A stretch of 8,580 bases of DNA from Actinomycetes bacterium (GTDB lineage Bacteria > Actinomycetota > Acidimicrobiia > Acidimicrobiales > Bog-793), in the NCBI GenBank assembly GCA_021823365.1, contig JAKAOD010000107.1, positions 1-8,580 of the forward strand, in the 5' to 3' direction. Shown in pieces: positions 1 through 4,975 of the stretch. Made by a program: the position numbers and the translations under genes. Numbering within the stretch: position 1 is the first letter of the stretch; each line of letters begins with the position of its first letter. The notes below the pieces were generated by a model. It saw only the letters and a list, made by a program, of their open reading frames with translations, was not told the origin of the DNA and ran no database searches.

Positions 1-112
1 GGTCGGCGTCCACGTAGGCCTCCAGGGTCGAACGTTGGGTTTTCGCAACGCCGATCTTGGGCGCCTTTCGCGCGTCAGCGGTGGATCTCAGCTTGGGCGG
101 GATCCCTTGGAC
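1..112 (-). other. possible 5' part of a leftward gene cut by the window edge
   Basis: Reading leftward, 37 codons stay open from an in-frame TAA at 115-113 to the window edge. Third positions are mostly G or C, and the composition is protein-like (it includes KIGVAKTQRSTLEAYVDAD). No ATG or GTG starts this frame near its beginning. An ATG at 120 opens a short frame (MSKSKG...) that stops after ten codons. A one-base shift at about 106-103 would join it to the long frame, so a frameshift or a non-standard start are both possible. No family was recognised. In DNA this rich in GC, 37 open codons are weak evidence on their own. Confidence 0.2.
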
Positions 113-142
113 TTACTCATCTAGCCGGCTATGCCGTGCCGA

Positions 143-180
143 CGCCGGCCGGCGCCGGCAGTGGAGCGCCGGCCGGCGCC
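143..180. repeat. duplicated GC palindrome, possible terminator hairpin
   Basis: The 14-mer CGCCGGCCGGCGCC occurs at 143-156 and again at 167-180. Its first 12 bases are a perfect palindrome, so the two copies can pair with each other around a spacer of about 10 bases. It lies 58-95 bases beyond the MarR stop, and a GC-only hairpin there could end that transcript. No T-run follows in either direction. Confidence 0.35.
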
Positions 181-237
181 GAAAGCGACGTGCCGAGCGG
201 CGAGGACACCGCTCCGCCCGCCTGACCCGATCCGGGT

Positions 238-750
238 TCAGAGCTCCCAGCCGAGCGACCAGTCCCGCTCCGGCGGCTCGCCGGCCGCCCGAGCGAGGGC
301 CCCGAACAGCTCGACCATGGCGGCCTGGTCCCCGGGCGCGATCTTGGCGAGCATCGCCTCGATCTCGGCCCGGCGCCGGCGCGTCACCTCCTGCACGAGC
401 TCCTGCCCGGCCGGCGTGAGGCTGACCCGCACCTCGCGCCGGTCGTCCCGCGCCCCACGGCGGCGCACGAGCCCCTTTCGCACCAGGCGGTCGCACATCC
501 GCGTCGCGGTCGGCGGCGTGACCCCGAGCGCCTCCGCGAGCGACACCGACCTCTGGGGCCCCTTTGCCGCGAGCACGACGAGCGCCCGGTACTGCGGGAG
601 CGTCACCTCCTCGGCGACCTCCGCAAGCGAGCGCGCGGCGACGGCGACGAGCACCCGGCTGGCGCCAAGGACCGCCTCGACGACCTCGGGACCCCTCGGC
701 AGGCCCGACGCTTGCTTCGGCCCGGGCGACACCCTGACATCATCGCCCAT
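238..750 (-). CDS. MarR-family winged-helix transcriptional regulator
   Basis: A DNA-binding regulator of about 170 residues, presumably a dimer that represses nearby genes until a small ligand binds. The frame shows the usual MarR plan: an N-terminal helix (EVVEAVLGASRVLVAVAARS), then the winged helix, with LPQYRALVVLA leading into the recognition region SLAEALGVTPPTATRMCDRL, and the wing VRRRGARDDRREVRVSLT. A long C-terminal dimerisation helix follows. The DxRRxxVxLTxxG signature of the family is intact (DDRREVRVSLTPAG). The frame stays open to a GTG at 837, but those extra 29 codons match a threonine dehydratase fragment rather than any MarR protein. The ATG at 750 is therefore preferred. 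A GTG at 732 is also possible, and neither has a good Shine-Dalgarno. The regulated genes cannot be told from the sequence. Confidence 0.85.
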   Translation of the reverse strand: MGDDVRVSPGPKQASGLPRGPEVVEAVLGASRVLVAVAARSLAEVAEEVTLPQYRALVVLAAKGPQRSVSLAEALGVTPPTATRMCDRLVRKGLVRRRGARDDRREVRVSLTPAGQELVQEVTRRRRAEIEAMLAKIAPGDQAAMVELFGALARAAGEPPERDWSLGWEL

Positions 751-768
751 CGACGGCAGCGCCGGGCG

Positions 769-953
769 CATCGCGTTGAGGGCGCCGCGCAGCTCGGACG
801 ACCCGCTCCGCTGCAGGTGCTCGAGCTTGAGCACCACGTGCCGCCGCCGAGCTTGAGGCGCAACGTCGGAGTGCGCCAGGCATGGCGCGCGATTCGCATG
901 CGGGCCGCCTCGACCTCCGCGGAAGAGGGAGCCTCCGGGAGGTCGGTGGCCAT
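769..953 (-). pseudogene. N-terminal remnant of a threonine/serine dehydratase (IlvA-type, PLP fold II)
   Basis: Reading leftward from ATG 953, about 40 codons match the start of threonine dehydratases: AEVEAARMRIARHAWRTPTL (family form ...EAARRRIAGHVRRTPVL), then GGGTW. At about 834-837 the match jumps frame and continues as VLKLEHLQRSGSSELRGALN (family form LKLEHLQRTGSFKLRGALN). Loss of one G, from TGGGTG to TGGTG, would explain the jump. The lysine that carries PLP in the SFKxRGA motif is glutamate here (TCC GAG where TTC AAG is expected). Homology ends at about 769, and the rest of an enzyme of some 320-400 residues is absent. The piece is frameshifted, truncated and active-site-dead. Its tail runs in frame into the MarR gene. 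Confidence 0.7.
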
Positions 954-1022
954 GGGCCCATCACTAGCGGAGCCGGCTGGCACCGGTCAACCGATGCGTG
1001 ACCTCACCCGGACCCGGACGCG

Positions 1023-1055
1023 CCGATGCGGCCTGCACGACACAGGCCGCATCGG
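1023..1055. terminator. perfect 13-bp hairpin, likely transcription terminator
   Basis: Bases 1023-1035 (CCGATGCGGCCTG) and 1043-1055 (CAGGCCGCATCGG) are exact reverse complements around a 7-base loop. The hairpin begins 25 bases beyond the stop of the leftward CBS-like frame (1082-1080), where a terminator for it would be expected. No T-tract follows on either strand, as is common in GC-rich actinobacteria, so an operator or an RNA-end stabiliser remains possible. Confidence 0.5.
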
Positions 1056-1079
1056 GTGGCGTGACCCGGGAGCAGATCG

Positions 1080-1334
1080 CTAGGCGGCGGTCGCGTGCCT
1101 TCCTGCGACCTTGGTCACGCCATGCCACCGGTTGGCGAGCTGTTGTTGGCCCCTGCGGGGGAACCGGGCTGAGCCGGCACCCATCCTGTCGAGCCCGATC
1201 GGACGCGCTGCCCGCCATGTCGCGAGGATGACGGGAGCAGGCAGCGAATCTCGCGAGCTCGCGCCCACCTTGACCGGTGACATGAAGCTGTGGACGAGAA
1301 CCTCCTTGCCGACGACCGTCCGTCCTCGCTCCAT
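1080..1334 (-). pseudogene. small leftward frame, probable decayed CBS-domain gene
   Basis: Translation gives an opening VLVHSFMSPVKV, like the start of CBS-domain proteins of the AcuB or hypoxic-response type (VRDFMSPxVVTV...). It is followed by DSLPAPVILATWRAARPI, which could be the first CBS helix and strand. The normal core (PVVD...LVGIVTDRDL) is not recognisable, and the frame ends after about 70 residues, about half of one CBS pair. A strong AAGGAGG lies at 1307-1301, placed as if translation once began at about 1295, where the codon is now GTC. The remaining starts are ATG 1334 (ahead of the AAGGAGG) and ATG 1283. A 13-bp hairpin follows the stop. The family assignment is by eye and weak. 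The alternative is a short orphan gene. Confidence 0.3.
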
Positions 1335-1368
1335 GCGTGCATCCTCTCTGAGCCGGCGGGGCGCAACA

Positions 1369-1384
1369 AGGGCCGAAGGTCCCT
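1369..1384. promoter_or_regulatory. DevR/DosR-like palindromic box A
   Basis: AGGGCCGAAGGTCCCT is a near-perfect inverted repeat of AGGG(C/A)C half-sites with a 4-base spacer. It resembles the DevR (DosR) box, whose core is GGGAC-N4-GTCCC-like. It lies about 75 bases upstream of the lost start of the leftward CBS-like frame and 190 bases upstream of the stress protein start. It could serve either direction. Confidence 0.5.
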
Positions 1385-1461
1385 AGTCGGATCCGAGCAT
1401 CCACGAGGCTCCGACGTCCGCGGAGCACCTTCGGCAATGCAAGTGGTCGCCGCCTGCCCCC

Positions 1462-1477
1462 GATGACCTTCGGCCCT
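1462..1477. promoter_or_regulatory. DevR/DosR-like box B upstream of the stress protein
   Basis: GATGACCTTCGGCCCT shares its last 13 bases, GACCTTCGGCCCT, exactly with the reverse complement of box A. The left half-site is degenerate (GATGAC for AGGGAC). It ends 97 bases before the universal stress protein start, a normal distance for an activator site. The two boxes are 93 bases apart centre to centre. Confidence 0.45.
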
Positions 1478-1574
1478 GCCGGTCCACGCCGGCACGTCGC
1501 ATGCTGTGAACGGGTCTTGGAGCGGCCGGGGACGCCGGGCGCCGCAGCCCGACGGCGGCAGGGGAGGGCGGGCG

Positions 1575-2036
1575 ATGGGACGGATCATCGTCGGGGCGGA
1601 TGGCTCGGAAGGCGGCCATGCCGCGCTCAGGTGGGCGATCGCCGAGGCGAAGCTGCGCCACCTCTCCCTCGAGATCGTCCACGCCTGGCAGCCGATCTCC
1701 CCGACCTGGGCCGGCCTCGGCGCGATGGGGGCGGCGGCCGAGCCGCCGGTCGGCGCCGAGGAGCTGCAGGCATTCGCCCAGAGCGTGCTCGACGCCGCCG
1801 TCGCCGCGCATCGAGACGAGCTCGACGACCTCGACATCGAGGCACACCTCAGCGAGGGGCATCCCGCAGCAGTGCTCGTCGAGGCCTCGCAGCACGCCGA
1901 GCTGCTGGTCGTCGGCTCCCGAGGCCTAGGCGGCGTCCGCGGCATGCTCATGGGCTCGGTGAGCCGGCACGTCGTCCACCACGCGCACTGCCCGGTCGTC
2001 GTGATCCCCCACAGCGCCGAGCGTTCGGTGCACTGA
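1575..2036 (+). CDS. universal stress protein, single UspA domain, ATP-binding type
   Basis: A 153-residue cytoplasmic protein with one complete UspA fold. It opens with the first strand and ATP loop MGRIIVGADGSEGG, then the helix AALRWAIAEAKLR and the strand LEIVHAW. The ATP-binding signature follows at residues 114-130: GSRGLGG, six residues, then GSVS. Proteins with this signature usually bind ATP and act in persistence under stress or low oxygen. ATG 1575 is chosen because GGGGAGGG (1561-1568) lies 6 bases upstream and residue 1 coincides with the domain start. An open frame back to 1506 has no family support. The gene stands alone, faces the GAPDH-family gene and has DevR-like boxes upstream. 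Confidence 0.92.
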   Translation: MGRIIVGADGSEGGHAALRWAIAEAKLRHLSLEIVHAWQPISPTWAGLGAMGAAAEPPVGAEELQAFAQSVLDAAVAAHRDELDDLDIEAHLSEGHPAAVLVEASQHAELLVVGSRGLGGVRGMLMGSVSRHVVHHAHCPVVVIPHSAERSVH

Positions 2037-2047
2037 AACGCGCGCTT

Positions 2048-2071
2048 CCCCCGGACGCGTCCGTCCGGAGG
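2048..2071. terminator. hairpin between convergent genes
   Basis: CCGGACG (2051-2057) pairs with CGTCCGG (2062-2068) around the loop CGTC. Beyond one mismatch, two more C-G pairs extend the stem (2048-2049 with 2070-2071). It begins 12 bases after the stress protein stop and about 105 bases beyond the end of the leftward GAPDH-family gene, so it could end both transcripts. No T-run is seen. The remaining bases to 2176 hold nothing recognisable. Confidence 0.45.
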
Positions 2072-2176
2072 GCCCGGCCCAGGCAGGTCGCACGCAGGAC
2101 CCGCCCGACGAGGCACAGGCCGAAGCCGGCGAGGTGCGCCAGCCGAGCAGGCAGGCCGGTCGAGCCGGCGGGGCGC

Positions 2177-3181
2177 TCAGCGGCGCGACCCGACGAGGCT
2201 GCAGAGCTCACCGAGCCGTGCGGCGAACCCTGTCTCGTTGTCGTACCAGCCGAAGACCTTCACGAGCCGGCCGCGGGCCATCGTGAGCGTCGAGTCGAAC
2301 ACGCATGACGCCGTCGAGCCGATGACGTCGCTCGACACGAGCGGCTCCTGCGAGTACTCGAGGATCCCGAGCAGCCCGCCGTGGGCGCCGGAGCGAAACG
2401 CCTCGTTGACATCCTCGACCCATACCGGGCGGTCGAGCTCCACTGCGAGGTCCCCGATCGAGCCGTCGGCCACCGGGACCCTCAGCGCGTTCGCGTCGAG
2501 GCGGTCCTTGACGGCCGGGAGCACCAGCGCGGTCGTGCTCGCTGCCGGCGTCGTCGCCGGGACGACGTTGAGCGCCGCGGCGCGCCCGAGCCGCGCCTCG
2601 GCGCCGGTGTCGTCGAGGAGCGACTGGTCCGAGGTGTAGGCGTGGATTGCCGTCACGAGTCCCTCTGCGACGCCGAAGGCGTCGTCGAGCACGGCGGCCA
2701 TGACCGCGCAGCATCCCGCCGTCGGCGAGCCCGCCGAGACGACGCGGTGGCGGTCGGGGTCGTAGGTGTGCTCGTTGACGCCGACGACGAAGGTGGCGTC
2801 GGCGCCCTCGCACGGCGCGGCGACGACGACCCGGGCGGCGCCGGCCTCGAGATGGGCCGCCGCGGCATCGCGGCGCTCGCAGCGCCCGGTGCAATCGACG
2901 ACGACGTCGACGCCGATACGACGCCAGGCCAGGTGGGCGGCGTCCTCCCCGTGAAGCATGAGGCTGCGCTGGTGGCCGGCGCGCAGCTCGTCGCCTTCCA
3001 CCGCGACCACCCCGGGCCACCGGCCGTGCACCGAGTCGAGCTGTACCCGCCGCGCGAGCGCATCCGGCTCGCCCGCCTGGTTGATCGCCACAACGGCGAT
3101 GTCCAGGTCCCGCTCGAGGATCGAGCGGTACAGCGCCCGCCCGGTCCGGCCGAAGCCTTCGATGGCGAGCCGAACGGTCAC
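2177..3181 (-). CDS. GAPDH-family protein lacking the catalytic cysteine
   Basis: A full-length type I glyceraldehyde-3-phosphate dehydrogenase homologue of 334 residues. Family features kept are the Rossmann loop IEGFGRTGR (residues 8-15), LDSVHGRW (48-55), NEHTYDP, the active-site histidine region IHAYTSDQSLLDD (H180), ALRVP (R234) and WYDNE (312-316). The catalytic motif ASCTTNC instead reads GSPTAGC (151-157). Proline 153 (codon CCG, 2725-2723) replaces the nucleophilic cysteine, and glycine replaces the asparagine. TTTGAAK reads ATTPAAS, changing the phosphate-site glycine to P212. The Asp after AIN that contacts NAD ribose is Q35. Normal phosphorylating activity is not expected. A binding, regulatory or changed enzymatic role is inferred. 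The GTG start overlaps the upstream PPOX stop as GTGA, which implies translational coupling. It is the last gene of the pfkB operon. Confidence 0.9.
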   Translation of the reverse strand: MTVRLAIEGFGRTGRALYRSILERDLDIAVVAINQAGEPDALARRVQLDSVHGRWPGVVAVEGDELRAGHQRSLMLHGEDAAHLAWRRIGVDVVVDCTGRCERRDAAAAHLEAGAARVVVAAPCEGADATFVVGVNEHTYDPDRHRVVSAGSPTAGCCAVMAAVLDDAFGVAEGLVTAIHAYTSDQSLLDDTGAEARLGRAAALNVVPATTPAASTTALVLPAVKDRLDANALRVPVADGSIGDLAVELDRPVWVEDVNEAFRSGAHGGLLGILEYSQEPLVSSDVIGSTASCVFDSTLTMARGRLVKVFGWYDNETGFAARLGELCSLVGSRR

Positions 3182-3630
3182 CGCCGCGGCCTTCGCAGCC
3201 GCCGCCCGGTGATCTCCCGCGGCAGGACGCGGACCCAGTGCCGGAGCTCGGCGCCGGAGAAGGGCTCGATCTCAAGGGCGCGCTCGCGCTCCGAGGCAGC
3301 GTCGAGGGCTTCGGTGATCTCTCGTGCCGTCCCTTTCACGACGACGCTCCAGGCGACGCCGCCGTCGGCGTCGATCTCGTCGACCTCGAAGGCCACCCGG
3401 GCGGGGCTGCCACGCAGGAGCTTCAGGCCGGGACCGGTGCGGAAGACGACCACCTCGCCGTCGAGCGCATAGTTGACCGGGAAGACCTCGGGCTGGCCGT
3501 CGACGACAATCGTGAGCCGCCCGACGTCGCGGCGGCCGAGCAGCTCGACACACTCGGCACGCGCGAGCTCCTCGACGTCGGCGTTCCCCTCGCCGAGCGG
3601 ACCCTGGCGAGCAAGTCCCTTCTCGTTCAC
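3178..3630 (-). CDS. pyridoxamine 5'-phosphate oxidase-like flavin-binding protein (PPOX/NimA type)
   Basis: A 150-residue single-domain split-barrel protein. Such proteins usually bind FMN, F420 or haem and reduce small molecules, and several mycobacterial relatives belong to the DosR regulon. The evidence is the family progression from the N-terminal helix ARAECVELLGRRDVGRLTIV, through the strand pair QPEVFPVNYALDGEVVVFRT, GPGLKLL and PARVAFEVDEID, to WSVVVKGTAREI. The basic C-terminus is rich in arginine. The GTG at 3630 has GGAGG at 3642-3638 with a 7-base spacer, both within the last copy of the tandem 20-bp repeat, so initiation here depends on the repeat. The stop overlaps the GAPDH-family start as GTGA. 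The cofactor and substrate cannot be read from the sequence. Confidence 0.85.
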   Translation of the reverse strand: MNEKGLARQGPLGEGNADVEELARAECVELLGRRDVGRLTIVVDGQPEVFPVNYALDGEVVVFRTGPGLKLLRGSPARVAFEVDEIDADGGVAWSVVVKGTAREITEALDAASERERALEIEPFSGAELRHWVRVLPREITGRRLRRPRR

Positions 3631-3750
3631 CGCCGTGCCTCCGTGCTCACGAGCGCGCCTCCGTGCTCACGAGCGCGCCTCCGTGCTCACGAGCGCGCCT
3701 CCGTGCTCATGAGCGTGCCTCCGCGCTCACGAGCGCGCCTCCGTGCTCAC
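3627..3750 (-). CDS. relay of six overlapping seven-codon minicistrons
   Basis: Each repeat unit is an intact small cistron: start, AGC, (A/G)CG, GAG, GC(G/A), CG(C/G), one more codon, TGA. The products are MSTEARS (units 1, 3, 4, 5), MSAEARS (unit 2) and MSTEARR (unit 6). Starts lie at 3750, 3730, 3710 (ATG), 3690, 3670 and 3650. Each TGA overlaps the following start as GTGA or ATGA. The pfkB TGA (3749-3747) overlaps the first start, and the last TGA (3629-3627) overlaps the PPOX GTG at 3630. A GGAGG inside each unit lies 7 bases before the next start. Every copy change preserves start, stop and GGAGG. Translation is inferred, not shown, and the peptides may have no function of their own. 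Confidence 0.55.
3631..3750 (-). repeat. six tandem 20-bp repeats between pfkB and the PPOX gene
   Basis: On the minus strand the unit is GTGAGCACGGAGGCGCGCTC, starting at 3750, 3730, 3710, 3690, 3670 and 3650. Units 1, 4 and 5 are identical, and unit 3 differs only by A for G at its first base. Unit 2 has two changes (GCG for ACG and GCA for GCG), and unit 6 ends GCACGGCG. The PPOX start GTGAACGAGAAGG at 3630 looks like a seventh, diverged start of the unit. There are no spacers, so this is not a CRISPR array. The pfkB stop overlaps the first unit. The period is not a multiple of three. Confidence 0.95.
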
Positions 3751-4790
3751 GAGCGCCCGACGAGCGGCGCGTGGGTCACCCGGACGCCGTACCCGGCAGG
3801 CGCGGCCGCGAGGTATGCGGACACCTGCCGGTCGCGGAGCAGGCCCGCCTGGGTGCCGGCCGCGTGCACCACGCTCATCGAATTGATCGGCGCGCGCACG
3901 AGCGCCTCCTCGAGCGGAAGGCCCCGGACGAGGTAGGCGAGAAGCGTCGCCGAGAAGGCGTCGCCGGCTCCGGTACGGTCGACGACGGGCTGGGAGTCGG
4001 GGTAGGACGGCACCTGGTACCGGCGAGCGCCCTCCGCGGCGTAGGCGCCGGCGACGGAGTCGGTGACGACGACGACGCGTGGACCGAGGTCGAGAAGCCC
4101 AGACAGCAGCACGTCGATCTCCGCGTCATGCTCGGTGCCGGCGATGGTGGCCGCCTCGTCCCTGTTGCAGAGGAGCAACGACGCACGCCGGTACAGGCGC
4201 TCGAGCGCCTTGGCACCCTCCTCGATCTGGTACGTGCCCGGTTCGAAGGCAAGGTTGACCGACGGATTCTCATCGAGCCAGTCGGCGATCTGCTCCTCGT
4301 AGTCGTGCGCATGGGTCCCCACGGAGGACAGGTAGAGCCACGCCGGCACCTCGCTCGGGCGCAGGTGCGGCCACTGGTAGTCGTAGTCCTCGTGGCGGAC
4401 GAGGATGGTGCGCTCGTCGCCCAGCCAGAGCACGAAGTGCTGGTTGGTCGGCGCCTTCCGGTCAAGGCGCACGAGGCTCGTGTCGACGCCCTCGCCGTGC
4501 AGGGCGGAGAGCATCTCGCGCCCGAGCTGGTCGGCGCCGAGGTAGCTGGCGAGCGCCGTGCGCAGCTCGAGGCGCGCGCAGGCGACGGCGACGTTCGCAG
4601 CGTTGCCGCCGGCCTCGACGGTCAGGACCTTCTGAAAGGGGACCTTGGCGCCGAACGGGACCATCAGCCACTGGCCCTGAGGCTCGGTGCGGGTCCTCAC
4701 CCGTGCCGGGTCGAGCGCGATGTAGACGTCGGTTGCCGTGTCGCCAACGCAGACGAGGTCGAATCTCTGCCGGTCGGTCAGGTGGGCCAT
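3747..4790 (-). CDS. PfkB/ribokinase-family carbohydrate kinase
   Basis: A 347-residue cytoplasmic kinase that transfers phosphate from ATP to a sugar or nucleoside hydroxyl. The first PfkB signature is GGNAANVAVACARL (residues 61-74). The substrate/Mg-type NxxE-like motif appears as NRDEA (209-213). The second signature is DRTGAGDAFSATLLAYL (271-287), with the anion hole GAGD and catalytic-base Asp277. The N-terminal strand FDLVCVGDTATDVY is typical. ATG 4790 is chosen because AGGAGG (4802-4797) lies 6 bases upstream. The frame stays open to 4835 without support. The substrate is not evident: phosphofructokinase, ribokinase and adenosine kinase types are all possible. It is the first gene of the leftward operon, and its stop overlaps the first minicistron start. 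Confidence 0.9.
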   Translation of the reverse strand: MAHLTDRQRFDLVCVGDTATDVYIALDPARVRTRTEPQGQWLMVPFGAKVPFQKVLTVEAGGNAANVAVACARLELRTALASYLGADQLGREMLSALHGEGVDTSLVRLDRKAPTNQHFVLWLGDERTILVRHEDYDYQWPHLRPSEVPAWLYLSSVGTHAHDYEEQIADWLDENPSVNLAFEPGTYQIEEGAKALERLYRRASLLLCNRDEAATIAGTEHDAEIDVLLSGLLDLGPRVVVVTDSVAGAYAAEGARRYQVPSYPDSQPVVDRTGAGDAFSATLLAYLVRGLPLEEALVRAPINSMSVVHAAGTQAGLLRDRQVSAYLAAAPAGYGVRVTHAPLVGRS

Positions 4791-4794
4791 GTCA

Positions 4795-4803
4795 CTCCTC
4801 CTC
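4795..4803 (-). promoter_or_regulatory. ribosome binding site deciding the pfkB start
   Basis: The minus strand reads GAGGAGGAG followed by TGAC and then ATG at 4790. AGGAGG with a 6-base spacer is near ideal and fixes this start over the open extension to 4835. Confidence 0.85.
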
Positions 4804-4842
4804 GCTCCAACCCCATCGTCGGCAAGCGAGATCACGCCCGAC

Positions 4843-4858
4843 AGGGCCGTTCGTCACT
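4843..4858. promoter_or_regulatory. DevR/DosR-like box, pfkB-proximal
   Basis: AGGGCCGTTCGTCACT has the AGGGCC-N4-GTCNCT layout of box A and matches it at 12 of 16 bases, the spacer being less conserved. It lies 53 bases upstream of the pfkB start in the 185-bp divergent intergenic region. Its centre is 43 bases from that of the second box here. It is weaker than the other copies. Confidence 0.35.
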
Positions 4859-4885
4859 TCGCCGCACCGGTCCGAGCCCAGGTCC

Positions 4886-4901
4886 CGGGCCTTTCGGCCC
4901 T
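4886..4901. promoter_or_regulatory. DevR/DosR-like box, acyl-CoA synthetase-proximal
   Basis: CGGGCCTTTCGGCCCT contains the perfect inverted repeat GGGCC-TTTC-GGCCC and matches the reverse complement of box A at 13 of 16 bases. It lies 74 bases before the GNAT/acyl-CoA synthetase start and 96 bases upstream of pfkB. It could govern both divergent units. As a short stem with a TTTC loop it could also be a hairpin. Confidence 0.5.
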
Positions 4902-4931
4902 GTCCGGTGGGCACCTTGCAAGCGCGACACT

Positions 4932-4943
4932 TGCCGCGCGGCA
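4932..4943. promoter_or_regulatory. 12-bp perfect palindrome before the acyl-CoA synthetase gene
   Basis: TGCCGCGCGGCA is a perfect dyad 32 bases upstream of the ATG at 4976, placed where a repressor near the transcription start would sit. In DNA this GC-rich, a palindrome of this size can arise by chance. No regulator is assigned. Confidence 0.25.
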
Positions 4944-4961
4944 GGACGGCTCCCTGCGACG

Positions 4962-4968
4962 AAGGAGG
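4962..4968 (+). promoter_or_regulatory. strong ribosome binding site for the acyl-CoA synthetase fusion
   Basis: AAGGAGG followed by a 7-base spacer to ATG 4976 is a consensus Shine-Dalgarno. It fixes the start and rules out the open N-terminal extension back to 4703. Confidence 0.9.
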
Positions 4969-4975
4969 TAACGCG

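Noticed and set aside
131..856. 241-codon rightward open frame
   Set aside because: It is antisense to the MarR gene, Ser/Arg/Thr-rich without domain features, and the MarR frame has clear homology.
2069..2082. AGGGCC...GGCCC-like sequence considered as another DevR-like box
   Set aside because: The halves are separated by the wrong spacing and lie between convergent gene ends, not upstream of a gene.
1948..2211. 87-codon leftward frame with a hydrophobic stretch, considered as a small membrane protein
   Set aside because: It overlaps the ends of both flanking real genes, has no ribosome site, and the hydrophobic part is short and interrupted by arginines.
3651..3757. Tandem repeat considered as a CRISPR array or an iteron origin
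   Set aside because: The 20-bp units abut with no spacers, there are no cas or rep genes, and each unit is explained by start/stop/Shine-Dalgarno structure.
4703..4975. N-terminal extension of the acyl-CoA synthetase frame
   Set aside because: The extension is Arg/Pro-rich and runs through the pfkB promoter region. A consensus AAGGAGG sits exactly before ATG 4976.
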